Shown here: positions 43,901 to 53,173 of the stretch, one piece after another
Numbering within the stretch: position 1 is the first letter of the stretch
Layout: every line of letters starts with the position of its first letter
Origin: Trogon surrucura
Lineage: Eukaryota; Chordata; Aves; Trogoniformes; Trogonidae
Reading direction: 5' to 3'
DNA length: 64,000 bases
Assembly (NCBI GenBank): GCA_020746105.1
Contig: CM036657.1
Location: 5,310,417-5,374,416, forward strand
The notes under the pieces: model-generated
The model's input: only the letters and a program-made list of their open reading frames with translations
Databases searched by the model: none
Told to the model about the DNA's origin: nothing
Program-made: the position numbers and the translations under genes

Positions 43901-45377
43901 GTAGTGCTGCGACCCTGCGGGCGGGCAACGAGGTCTCAGAAGAGGCTGCTGTAGCTAGAAGTACTGTTTCTTGGTATTTGTTACCGCATCGAGTCCACCC
44001 CAAACGTGCTCGTGGCTTTTTGGTGCTGCTCCCTCCAGTCAAATGGCTGCTTTTGCCAGGGCGGGCCGGGCCTTAACTTTTCAGAAGGTTTCGCAGAACC
44101 GACAGAAGTTGCTCTAAGTTGTTCCCCGAAAGCCCCGCTTCAGTTGCAGGCGTTTCTAAGCTGCACGCCTCCCGGGAGAAAATAAAACACAAAGCGTGTG
44201 TTCAGCACTGGTGGCTTGAGGGCTGGAGGGCAGATCAAGACAGGATTTGCGCTAAGCTGGGTAGGAGGCTTTTAGGAAAAGAGGCAGTGCCCCCAAAGGT
44301 GCCCGAGGGTGGTCTGTGGTGCCCTGCAGCCCCGGGGACAGCGGAGCTCAAACTGGCCCCACGTGACGTGGCGCTAGGGACGGACGTGGCTGTCCCTGCA
44401 CGCGCAGTTCTTGGCCGAGTCGGCCGCAGCGCTTCTGCCTTAAGAACTTTTCTCTGGAAGGGCAACGGGCGGCGGGTTTTTTCAAACAGTCGGCTTCTAC
44501 TTATATTTCTGTCTAACCCTGTAGATGGCAAACTTTATGTCGTTTTGAATAGCATACGGGGGGTTATTCCGCTTTTTCAACTGATTTCACGCGTTCATCC
44601 ATTCCCAGCTGCGATCGTTAGTCCCGCGAGTGGATCCATTGATAAATGCCATTTCTCCTGCGAACGAATCAAGTTTCTTTACGAGGCGCACAGTCGCAAC
44701 ATAGTTGCATTTAGCAAATGTCAAACGTTCAAAATATTTAATAACATTTTCACGGTCCCACACTTCAAAATAAGCCTTGAATGTAATTGCAATTAAACAC
44801 AGACTATATCGAAGCCAGAGGCCTAACGAAGCAGGAAAGGCGATTACCGTTAACATCCTTAGGTTGCCTTTGGCTAATCCTTCTTCTAGTCATTGAGCAA
44901 TAAACTTTTTTCTTTGGGGTTGGTCTTTTTTTGTAATAGGAGAAGGGCAACTGAGTCTTGAAGCATCAGAAGTAAAACATTCGCTGTCTCCAATGTCATG
45001 ACGTCTTTCGCATTCTGGAACGCGTCTGTGGGAGAGATTCATTCTCTGTGTTGTAAAAGCTACGAAGGAAAACCAGAGGGGTAGCAAAACCGTCGGATGA
45101 CGTAGGGACAGGTCGACAACCATCTGTCAGAAATAGCATGGGTAGGCTTTATTCTGCCTTGGGACAGGGCCATACAACAGGTGATACCTGGAAGCTTTCT
45201 TCCAACCTTATTTTACTACAAGTCCATGACTGTCGGCTGTTGATGCTATTCTTGCGCGATAAAATCACGCCCTTTCATTTGTAAGCAGGGGCAAAAGAGG
45301 GAAGAGAGCAAGGCAGCAAACACACGGCGCATCCTGTATTGGGTCTGGCGGGGGTGAACTTTCCTTTCCCCATAGCG
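43901..45377. other. No gene recognised; CpG-rich upstream flank
   Basis: Upstream of the HINT promoter. A short frame at 44042-44116 (MAAFARAGRALTFQ) has no family I know. In mammals LYRM7 lies head-to-head with HINT1, but I see no LYRM7 first-exon signature here. The text becomes A/T-rich after 44500. Confidence 0.4.
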
Positions 45378-45446
45378 AACGGTTGGACACGACGATCTTA
45401 AAAGTCTTTGCCAACCTAACCGATTCTGATCCTACGATTCTATAGC
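45378..45446 (+). mobile_element. CR1 3' tail fragment
   Basis: ggttggac...ttgccaacctaaccgattctgatcctacgattctatag, the terminal CR1 consensus with several C/T changes that add CpGs. Only about 70 bases remain. Confidence 0.7.
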
Positions 45447-45479
45447 AGCCCTCGTAGTGCCGTGCTTTGTAGCTGTAGC

Positions 45480-45835
45480 TAGAAGGGCCTTGATAAGACC
45501 CCTCCCTTCTTGCCGGGCTCAACTTCACTCCCGAATTCTCTACCTCCCGCCCCCGAGCGGCGCGGGGGGGGACGGGGAACGGGGAACGGGGGTTGCGACC
45601 CGTTCATCACACGGTCGTCTCCGCCGCTCCTTCCTCCTCACGCTCTTCCCCTGCTCCGGCGTGGGGTCCCTCCCACGGGAGGCAGTCCTCCACGAACTTC
45701 TCCAACACGGGTCCCTCCCACGGGCTGCAGTTCTTCACAAACTGCTCCAGCGTGGGTCCTTTGCCGGCTGGCACTGCCTCCGTCGGACACGGGGGAAGCG
45801 TCTGGCACCTTCTCACAGAAGCCACCCCCCACAGC
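45480..45835 (-). mobile_element. Old LTR fragment related to 2314-3466
   Basis: Shares the ordered blocks 'cccttcttgccgggctcaac', 'ccgagcgg', and repeated 'ggtccctcccacggg' and 'cacaaactgctccagcgtggg' with the large solo LTR of the palindrome, but is much diverged and cut at both ends. Confidence 0.7.
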
Positions 45836-45949
45836 AACGCCACCGCCCCCCGCCACCTTGCCACGCAAACCCGATACGAGAGGAGAGCGCCACCCGTGCT
45901 CTGAGGGACACGTAGGCTCTTGGGCGGGTTCAGACCCTACACGGAATAG

Positions 45950-46333
45950 TAGGAGCGCACGATAATCTGTAGGGTTTCTCCAGGCTCGGCGGCCTCTCGG
46001 TGACGCCACGAATGCGAGCTCCTGGTAGGCGTCGGACTTCTCTAGAGGAATCGTCTGGATGGCAAATGGGTGCTTGGCTGCCTCTCAGTAGGGAATCTCC
46101 AATTACTAATACCTTACGTGCTTTTCTGGTGGCACTGGTTCTAATGCAGGTGGGCAGGTCAGCTTTGCGTGGCCGGCTTGTCCTGGATCCTGTCCGTTAC
46201 TCACGTACTCCTCAGTCTCCGAGCCCAGAGCATCCTCTCTGTTATGTAGGGACACTTCAGGAGATGGGGGGGGGTTGGGTTCTTCCTTCTGCCCCGAGCA
46301 CGGACAAGCGTCCAGTCTCCTCCACCTCGTGAC
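45950..46333 (-). mobile_element. CR1 ORF1 esterase part, left of the young ERV
   Basis: The minus strand reads RKARKVLVIGDSLLRG (about 46130-46080), the GDSL motif of the ORF1 esterase, followed by VRRLPGARIRGVTERPPSLEKP, parallel to the ORF1 at 19330-19200. Its upstream half is at 52581-52816; the two were one sequence before the ERV inserted. Confidence 0.82.
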
Positions 46334-47226
46334 TGTCTTGAGCCGCTTATACCTGGTAGAGGTTAGGGTCAAGGTGATTCGTTTCGATCGCAAAGGTGAA
46401 ATTAAGACACAAACGGTGTCAGATGTCACAAAAGTAAAACCCTTTATTGACTAACAACCACTGGAGAGCAATAGGAAAGAAAGATAAGGAAAAGGAAAAG
46501 CGAAGCAGTAAAACATTTAGAATAGCAAGAAGTATAGCTACCACCACAGATCCAGCGACGTCTCGCAGGTCCGCCTGTTTCGATTCGGTGGGGAAGTTCT
46601 CCAAAGAATAGCTGTTCACGGTGGCATTTTATAGTATTCCAAGAGCCGCTTTGCTTATCCTCCGCCTGTTCAGCGCATGCGCGTGAGGGTCGTCAGGAGC
46701 GATCTTCACCCCCCCCAGCGTCGCCTCTGTCAGCGGGGCATGCATAGATGTCCGGAGGGCCCATTTTTTGCAGACGTAGGATGACTTGATGGTTTGTGTA
46801 CCTTCGCGCTTGCACACCGTTGAGCTTTCGCACTTGCAGGGCAGCTGCCTTATCTGCAGTTACATCGGTGAGCTCACACACCGGTGGGCTTGCAAGACAA
46901 CAGCTGTATCGGCGGTTGAGGCGGGCCCAGAAGTTGTTATTCAGAACTTCGAGCTCCCTGGCTTATCAGGGCTGGGCCCTGAAGTTGTCTTTATCAATAG
47001 TTAAGTCAAGTCGTGGGGCTTATCAGGGCTGAGCTCTGAAGTTGTTGTTTTAGAACTTATCAGAGGTCCCAGTTTGTAACGGCAGCCTTGTCGTTTAGGT
47101 TTTAACACAGTCTCTTCTTCACAGAGCCTTTTAGCGAGGATGAAACAAATATTTCTTCATGGGGCATTTTAGCAAGTTTTAACACCAGCAAGGTTGAGGC
47201 AAAAGTTCTTAAAACAGTCTCTTACA
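46334..47226 (-). mobile_element. 3' LTR of the young ERV
   Basis: 893 bp. On the minus strand: a TATA box CTATAAAATGCC near 46632, AATAAAGGG at 46442-46447, TG and CA ends. Its partner is 51688-52580. Confidence 0.92.
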
Positions 47227-47302
47227 TCCACCCCGTGGCTCAGCTTTGCTGGCTTTAGGGCTGGTGTTCCGTGGTGGCAGGAAAGGAAAGGAAAGGGGGG
47301 GG

Positions 47303-47352
<50 letters not shown>
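47303..47352. repeat. (GA)n microsatellite
   Basis: About 25 GA units with one interrupting AA, inside the provirus. Any frame across it gives only Arg/Glu repeats and is not a gene. Confidence 0.95.
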
Positions 47353-47353
<1 letters not shown>

Positions 47354-47502
47354 GAGCAGGAGAGAAAAATATCTATGCAAACAAACAAACAATTTATTTA
47401 TAATAAAATTCTTAACTCTAACATCATAATAGTAACTAGCAATTGTACTACTAAATCATATTTTTAGCAACATTTCCTGTATCAAATTGAAGAATATGAA
47501 AA

Positions 47503-47596
47503 GTAACAGTCTTTTCGTTTTTGCACTCCTCTGGTCCTGGACTACGATAGTAACAGTCTTTTCGTTTTTGCACTCCTCTGGTCCTGGACTCCGATA
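47503..47596. repeat. 47 bp tandem duplication
   Basis: Two copies starting at 47503 and 47550 of a unit containing gtaacagtcttttcg and ctggtcctggact; they differ at one base (actacg versus actccg). Confidence 0.9.
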
Positions 47597-47883
47597 ACGC
47601 TGTCCTCCATCTTCTGTAACACAGTCCATTGATGTCGTCCATTTTCTTCAAATCGAACAGTCCTTTGTTCGTAACACCACGTGGCGCTCTTGCAAATGTC
47701 CATTACAACTCTCAGTTCCAGGGCCACACTTTCGTTCTTCCCGCCCGAGTTTCATGATTTAAACGATGAACATACTTAACTAGAACCATATTAATTATTT
47801 TAACATTAACCATATCAACAATTAACCATACTATTTTTGGTCTAAATGAATACAACAGAACTAAAACCTGTTCCCGATCGAGG

Positions 47884-48084
47884 TTACAACTGTGTTTCTG
47901 GCATTGGGGGAAGAGAAGGGGGTTCTTGTCTATCAGAACAATTGCAACAAAAACAACATCTATCACAAAATTCATAAAACTCATCACCGCATCGCCAAAG
48001 CACACATACGAAAACAACAAGAGCAAATGAAGCTGCCAAGGCCAAGACAACCATAACGTGGCTGGCTACTACCTCTGCGTCCAT
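47884..48084 (-). CDS. Hypothetical 66-residue Cys-rich membrane protein in the young ERV
   Basis: ATG at 48084 with a strong context (A at -3, G at +4), stop at 47884. The protein has about 8 N-terminal residues (MDAEVVAS), one hydrophobic helix (MVVLALAASFALVVFVCVLW), then a Cys cluster (CDRCCFCCNCSD) and a Pro-rich tail (PPSLPPMPE). I do not recognise a family. It lies on the sense strand in the 3' third where env or accessory genes sit. It could be an env relic, an accessory membrane protein, or chance; a different frame over the same bases is also hydrophobic, which argues for caution. Confidence 0.35.
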   Translation of the reverse strand: MDAEVVASHVMVVLALAASFALVVFVCVLWRCGDEFYEFCDRCCFCCNCSDRQEPPSLPPMPETQL

Positions 48085-48189
48085 CTTGCCTTCTGCGAGC
48101 TTGGCAATGCTACTCTGCTGTCGGGGTTGGGGTCTCCGTACGCAGTGCCAAATGAGAGCCCCACGCCCCCGCCCAGCACGCATGTGTGT

Positions 48190-48510
48190 ATCTTTTTTTT
48201 TTTTTTTTCCTTTGCACATCTTCTATGAGGGTAGTTGCATTTGGAATGGTAGTGCAGCACTCTCAGTTAATTCAACATGTCGCACACTTCACATTCCTTC
48301 AGCAATATGTCCAATAGTAGCTAATTCAGTAGTATTGTCTTGGTCACCTGTTGAACTTGTAAGTTTAATTCTCAAAAACACAACTTGTCCAATTTCTTAA
48401 TACATATACTTGCCAAGTCAAATTTGTGGTTATTGTTTTTTTGTTTTGTTTTGGTTTGTTTAGGGTTGTTTTTGTTTGGGTTGTTTGTTTTTTTGTTTTT
48501 TTTTTTCACA
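48190..48510. repeat. T-rich and TTTTG-rich tracts
   Basis: A poly-T run of about 19 at 48190-48208 and TTTTG/TTTG-rich sequence at 48428-48510 within the provirus. Confidence 0.85.
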
Positions 48511-48926
48511 AAACTATTTTATGCTGTATGAGTACATTGCCAGGAACGAGAAGACATCTTTGAAGCCAAAAAGCATCCACTGTCCCCCGTATTCTGACAT
48601 CAGAAGAGACAGTGAGTTCTCTTTGTCTTCAATGTGAGAACATACTAACTCAAGGCATACTACAAACAAAAAGGTGAGAATATATTAACCCATCAGAACA
48701 TCTATATCAAACCAGTTGGAGCATCACTAAAAGCGACATGGCAATCACTATAAGGTACAAACTTTGCGCCTAAAATTTTATATGCTATACTGTGATTTCA
48801 GCACAGACAACTCATTTTTAGTGTGATGTAAACTAGCCAATAGTATTCAATGCAATCATGTTTGTCCCAATTAGTACAATTTAGTATAATTTTTGTTAGT
48901 ACAATTTAATACAATTTTTAACAAAA

Positions 48927-49142
48927 CTACAACTCCAAGAGGTTTGATACTGAGTAAACTTCTAAGTGTGGAATTCCCATAGAGAATTGTGAGATACTAG
49001 TTACCCTCTCCAAAATATCTGGCTTACTAACAGACACACAAATCAAAACAAAAATCATAGCATATACGAAAATTAATCCCTCCTGTGTATGTTCTGGACT
49101 AAAATAGGGTAGTCTTTGTCTCCAGGTGCAGTTTCCTGACAT
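48927..49142 (-). CDS. Hypothetical 71-residue protein with one membrane segment
   Basis: ATG at 49142, stop at 48927. N-terminal MSGNCTWRQRLPYF includes an N-glycosylation sequon (NCT), followed by a hydrophobic helix (LIFVYAMIFVLICVSVS) at about residues 23-39 and a polar tail. The position and topology would suit the leader of a truncated env, but no homologue comes to mind and the start context is weak. Confidence 0.25.
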   Translation of the reverse strand: MSGNCTWRQRLPYFSPEHTQEGLIFVYAMIFVLICVSVSKPDILERVTSISQFSMGIPHLEVYSVSNLLEL

Positions 49143-49885
49143 CTACGATATCAGCAACTTGGGAACAAAAGCAAAGTGTAAAAAGAGGGGTACCACCCTT
49201 GGTCTAAAGTGGCCATTTGCAAGCAGCAGCTGCCTGTATCGCTGTTGCTTTGTTGCTTTACCTGAAATAGCAATAGTTGTCAGTAACAAGGTATGGCAAT
49301 TTTCTATAATCAATTACCGAATTCTACTAATCATCAGGTTTACCAAGGAGGACAGACTGGAGAATTATAGGGGAAAAAAGGGTGCAGCTTGCTATCTCCC
49401 CGTTGTCAGATCATCAATCACTTCAGTAATGCCAGGTTCATCTGGGCTGACAAAGGGGTGTCAAAAGCCGGTCACTGCAGATCTCGATAGTGCAGGAGCG
49501 AGCTGCAGGGTCCTAGTGCACGCACTTTCCACCCCGCGGCTACTGAAGTACCACTGAGCCAAATACCAAAACTTCTTCAATTACTCGCGACAAGGCACAA
49601 AGAAGTTAACTGCGCTTTCCTGCAGAGACGGGTAGGTTGCATTCTTCCTAGGCCCTTAACCTTCCCCTTTAACAATTCTACCAGTTTCTGAGCAAAGATG
49701 GTGGGCAATCTGTGCAGCATTGCCCAGAGTGTCCCCAATGCCACTGCTTTTTGCCATAGGTCGTTACCTCCCAGATAACAAATCCCTAAAGGTCACCCTC
49801 GAGAGGGCCCAAACTCCCAGGAAGGGAGATGGTCAGGGTTTGGTCTGTGAGTCCATATCCAGTACCGTCCCTTCTCATCCATAAC
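49143..49885. other. ERV interior, unassigned
   Basis: Sense-strand frames are broken and I recognise no retroviral motif; no pol signature (no DTG, YxDD, TDS or DNG motifs) is visible. Confidence 0.4.
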
Positions 49886-50382
49886 TTAGATACAGGCTGC
49901 CTCTTGCACAGATGCAGTCAAATCCAAGAATTCTGTGATTTTAATAGCAAAGGTGTTACCTCTTTCTTGGGCATCTATGTTGCCCGCACAATAGGCAGCT
50001 CGTATATTTAATAAGTGATTATGATCACTCAGCATAGTGGTTAAAAACACACTAGAACCCAAATACCTTCCAGCTTCCTCGTCACTTAATAGGAAAAGGT
50101 CTCCCACCATAAGAGAAACTCGCCATGAGTGTTCCACTGGATGCATGAAATACTTTTCCTGCAGCTTTGCCAACTCGGCAGTTTTGGCTTTGATCAGTGA
50201 TCATATAGATACAGGTTCTGGGGTAAGATCATTGTCAGAATTTTCCACCAGTTCATTGGTGTCATTATACCAGATATCTTCATCATATGCTACAGAATCT
50301 TTACTGTGTATTAATTTGCAAATTGCTTCAGCCAAGACCAAGGATGGTATTTGGTTTAGCAGAAGATCTATTTTTGGGGGGT
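49886..50382 (-). pseudogene. Second gag-like capsid segment of the young ERV
   Basis: The minus strand reads ELAKLQEKYF, HSWRVSLMVGDLFLLSDE and GSSVFLTT, stopping at 49886. Upstream, an in-frame TGA near 50204 separates it from an acidic stretch (YDEDIWYNDTNEL). It parallels the part of the first gag frame with ELAKLKREF and YVWRVSLMGED, but keeps the capsid middle that the first frame lacks. Avian ERV Gags with the order ELAK-Q..., WRVSL, LLSE-EA, VFLTT are known to me by pattern only. Confidence 0.6.
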
Positions 50383-50443
50383 AAACATTTTTCTCACTTC
50401 TTAGCAGAGATCAATTGCATTTTAAGTTCACTGTTTTCAATTT

Positions 50444-51493
50444 CTAAGTTCTTAAGTTTTTTTTATTTTCAGTTTTAAGGCTCTGGATTTCCAGACCAAG
50501 ATCAATCAAACACTTTCCAGGGACAATAGGTGTTTGAGCAGTTGTTATCTCCGAATTAATGAATTTTAATTCTCTCCCATCCTTCCCCTGCAAGGGTGGA
50601 TCTACCTTATGGCATCTTTTTCGGTTTTTCCACATTCGGGTAAGTTTTTCCAAAGCTACAGCGGGTAGGCCATGCATCACATGTCGTGGAATTCCCTTTT
50701 CCATTCCTTCAGTCCACAACAAATTTCTTTTTATCCTTAATTTCCAGGGACAATCCTCCCCCATCAATGAGACTCGCCAAACATACTCAGTCCCAGATTC
50801 TTTGGGACTCCTCCCAAATTCCCTTTTCAGTTTAGCTAACTCAGTAACTGAATAAGGAATTTCCTTAGTCCCAACAGAAGGTCGAAAATCTTTGTTATCA
50901 TTGTACCTATATTCTGTTTTAACAACCGGACGCAAGCAAGGAACTCCTCCTATCCTAGCCTCAGCCTCTTCAAGTTCCTGTTGGGGGTAAATAGGGGTTA
51001 CGTGCTGACTCCCCTTTTCTCTCATCTGAACTTCAGCTTCCGCTAAAGAGTCACACTGTGCAGACAATTCCCCCCACAAAGCATGTTTTAACTGCACATT
51101 TTGATCTTCCTCCTTCTTCAACTTTACTATAAGATCATCATTCTCAAATTTAAGACGAACAACCTGATCTAGCAACAAATCAACCAAAGTTTGCAACAAC
51201 GTGATCAGTTCACATTTCTGAGTCTGACAGTCAGTTTGACTCCGCACCGCCGCTACCAAACTAGCTTCCAATACCGCACAAACAATAGATTTTCCTTTAC
51301 CAGCCTTAATTCTGGCATCTTTTAGCAACGCACACATACGGTCTGTCACACTCTGCAAAATGTACCAGTTATTTTTAGCCCTGTCCTGTCCTGGCACTGA
51401 CGGACGAGCATCAGGGGTTTCTAAAAACTGAAGCAATACTTCGGGACTATCCAGGTGAGGAAACTCCTCACTTCTGGCAACCACTGCAGTCAT
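50444..51493 (-). CDS. Gag-like protein of the young ERV (349 aa)
   Basis: First ATG at 51493, open to 50444. Layout: N-terminal region (MTAVVARSEEFPHLDS), helical and coiled-coil-like middle (about residues 95-170, LLLDQVVRLKFENDDLIVKL), PIYPQQELEEAEARIGG (about 195), an acidic KTEYRYNDNKD linker, capsid-like ELAKLKREF...EYVWRVSLMGED (about 230-260), then an abrupt switch to a late-gag segment (KGIPRHVMHGLPAVALEKL, about 280). The capsid middle is missing and no zinc knuckle is seen. The open frame in a young element suggests it could be expressed, but the protein would be an internally deleted Gag. Confidence 0.7.
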   Translation of the reverse strand: MTAVVARSEEFPHLDSPEVLLQFLETPDARPSVPGQDRAKNNWYILQSVTDRMCALLKDARIKAGKGKSIVCAVLEASLVAAVRSQTDCQTQKCELITLLQTLVDLLLDQVVRLKFENDDLIVKLKKEEDQNVQLKHALWGELSAQCDSLAEAEVQMREKGSQHVTPIYPQQELEEAEARIGGVPCLRPVVKTEYRYNDNKDFRPSVGTKEIPYSVTELAKLKREFGRSPKESGTEYVWRVSLMGEDCPWKLRIKRNLLWTEGMEKGIPRHVMHGLPAVALEKLTRMWKNRKRCHKVDPPLQGKDGRELKFINSEITTAQTPIVPGKCLIDLGLEIQSLKTENKKNLRT

Positions 51494-51663
51494 TTTGCTG
51501 CAGAGACGAGGCACGGCATCTCAGGGAGGAAATGAACTTAGTTTCAATAATCGCCCCAAAAAACACCCCTGAGAGGTACAACAACTTGCGTTCCAGTCCC
51601 AAGGAACAAATAAATAAATAAATAAGTCAAAAAAAAGTTACTTGTGACACTTTCACCAGTGTG

Positions 51664-51681
51664 ATCCTGTCCGTGACGCCA
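51664..51681 (-). other. Putative primer-binding site of the young ERV
   Basis: TGGCGTCACGGACAGGAT lies six bases after the CA end of the 5' LTR. It shares the ends of the tRNA-Ser type site but with an internal mismatch block, so the primer is unassigned. Confidence 0.45.
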
Positions 51682-51687
51682 ATTAAA

Positions 51688-52580
51688 TGTCTTGAGCCGC
51701 TTATACCTGGTAGAGGTTAGGGTCAAGGTGATTCGTTTCGATCGCAAAGGTGAAATTAAGACACAAACGGTGTCAGATGTCACAAAAGTAAAACCCTTTA
51801 TTGACTAACAACCACTGGAGAGCAATAGGAAAGAAAGATAAGGAAAAGGAAAAGCGAAGCAGTAAAACATTTAGAATAGCAAGAAGTATAGCTACCACCA
51901 CAGATCCAGCGACGTCTCGCAGGTCCGCCTGTTTCGATTCGGTGGGGAAGATCTCCAAAGAATAGCTGTTCACGGTGGCATTTTATAGTATTCCAAGAGC
52001 CGCTTTGCTTATCCTCCGCCTGTTCAGCGCATGCGCGTGAGGGTCGTCAGGAGCGATCTTCACCCCCCCCAGCGTCGCCTCTGTCAGCGGGGCATGCATA
52101 GGTGTCCAGAGGGCCCATTTTTTGCAGACGTAGGATGACTTGATGGTTTGTGTACCTTCGCGCTTGCACACCGTTGAGCTTTCGCACTTGCAGGGCAGCT
52201 GCCTTATCTGCAGTTACATCGGTGAGCTCACACACCGGTGGGCTTGCAAGACAACAGCTGTATCGGCGGTTGAGGCGGGCCCAGAAGTTGTTATTCAGAA
52301 CTTCGAGCTCCCTGGCTTATCAGGGCTGGGCCCTGAAGTTGTCTTTATCAATAGTTAAGTCAAGTCGTGGGGCTTATCAGGGCTGAGCTCTGAAGTTGTT
52401 GTTTTAGAACTTATCAGAGGTCCCAGTTTGTAACGGCAGCCTTGTCGTTTAGGTTTTAACACAGTCTCTTCTTCACAGAGCCTTTTAGCGAGGATGAAAC
52501 AAATATTTCTTCATGGGGCATTTTAGCAAGTTTTAACACCAGCAAGGTTGAGGCAAAAGTTCTTAAAACAGTCTCTTACA
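51688..52580 (-). mobile_element. 5' LTR of the young ERV
   Basis: 893 bp, near-identical to 46334-47226 and the same length. It carries the promoter (CTATAAAATGCC near 51987) for the minus-strand gag frame. Confidence 0.92.
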
Positions 52581-52816
52581 GTGACTTACTTGCGTCGGTC
52601 AGCTCGAGGTTGGATTCAGGCTTAGCTTCCCCTTGCGCAACCTTAAGGCAGGCTATCGCTCAGCCTGGGACAGCGTACAATACCGCACACGGATCTCCTG
52701 CTCGCGTTCCCGGATGCTGTGCTGCCTGTCAAGCTCCTCTTGCAACATAGCTACTTGTCCAAGGAGCTCTTCCAGCTGGGCACGCTTACAGCTGCGGGAT
52801 CCACCGCTGCCTTTGG
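52581..52816 (-). mobile_element. CR1 ORF1 coiled-coil part, right of the young ERV
   Basis: The minus strand reads RAQLEELLGQVAMLQEELDR and HSIREREQEI, resembling the ORF1 coiled coil at 19745-19800. The text continues at 46333 across the GTGAC duplication into the esterase part. Confidence 0.72.
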
Positions 52817-52951
52817 GTGGCAAAGGCCACGCTACCTTCTTCTACTACCTTCGACTATGTATAAAAGGCACACCCTTTGTATAATAAAGGAGCCATTTTT
52901 GAGCCACTTTGATCACCGTTCAGATGTGTCATGTCCGTCTCTACAACGACA
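52817..52951 (+). mobile_element. ERVK 5' LTR, 3' part only
   Basis: Matches the last 135 bp of the LTR at 38359-38703, with tataaaagg near 52860 and AATAAAGG near 52884. The upstream 210 bp are missing. Confidence 0.88.
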
Positions 52952-52953
52952 TC

Positions 52954-52971
52954 TGGTGACCCTGACGTGTC
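52954..52971 (+). other. Primer-binding site, tRNA-Trp type
   Basis: TGGTGACCCTGACGTGTC, close to the tRNA-Trp complement and in the same place as the site at 38706. Confidence 0.75.
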
Positions 52972-53173
52972 GACGTGCTGGCGTGTTGACGTGTCAACAT
53001 AAGGAAAACGACGTGATAAAAAAACGTCGAAAAAATGGTGTATTGGGCTGCAGGGCAATGTGCGGCGAAGATGGAGCCCAGCATAGCAGAGAGCAGAGGG
53101 AGTCTACTTTGGTCCGGACCTGAGAGTTAAGACACCTGGAAAGGTGAGCCGCCAGGAACAGGGTTTAAGAAAT

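Larger units (their letters stand above)
46334..52580 (-). mobile_element. Young ERV provirus with rearranged gag and no pol
   Basis: Complete two-LTR insertion (6247 bp) with TSD GTGAC at 46329-46333 and 52581-52585, inside CR1 ORF1. Both 893 bp LTRs begin TGTAAGAGACTG and end CTCAAGACA. I saw only three substitutions between them (for example 46602, 46748 and 46755 and their counterparts), so it inserted recently. The 4.5 kb interior has two gag-like regions at its 5' end, two short membrane-protein frames later, and no recognisable protease, RT, RNase H or integrase. It must have moved with proteins supplied by a related element. Confidence 0.9.

Noticed and set aside
43527-44042. 171-codon and similar frames in the CpG island
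   Set aside because: GC-rich sequence lacks stops by composition; the HINT exon structure explains the region.
44042-44116. Short frame MAAFARAGRALTFQ... as the first exon of a divergent neighbour such as LYRM7
   Set aside because: No similarity to the LYRM7 N-terminus that I can recognise, and no clear splice donor.
47194-47467. Frames with long Arg/Glu repeats
   Set aside because: Produced by the (GA)n microsatellite.
47712-48050. 112-codon hydrophobic minus-strand frame
   Set aside because: No ATG at its start, and it overlaps the better-initiated 66-residue frame; hydrophobicity follows from the T-rich strand.
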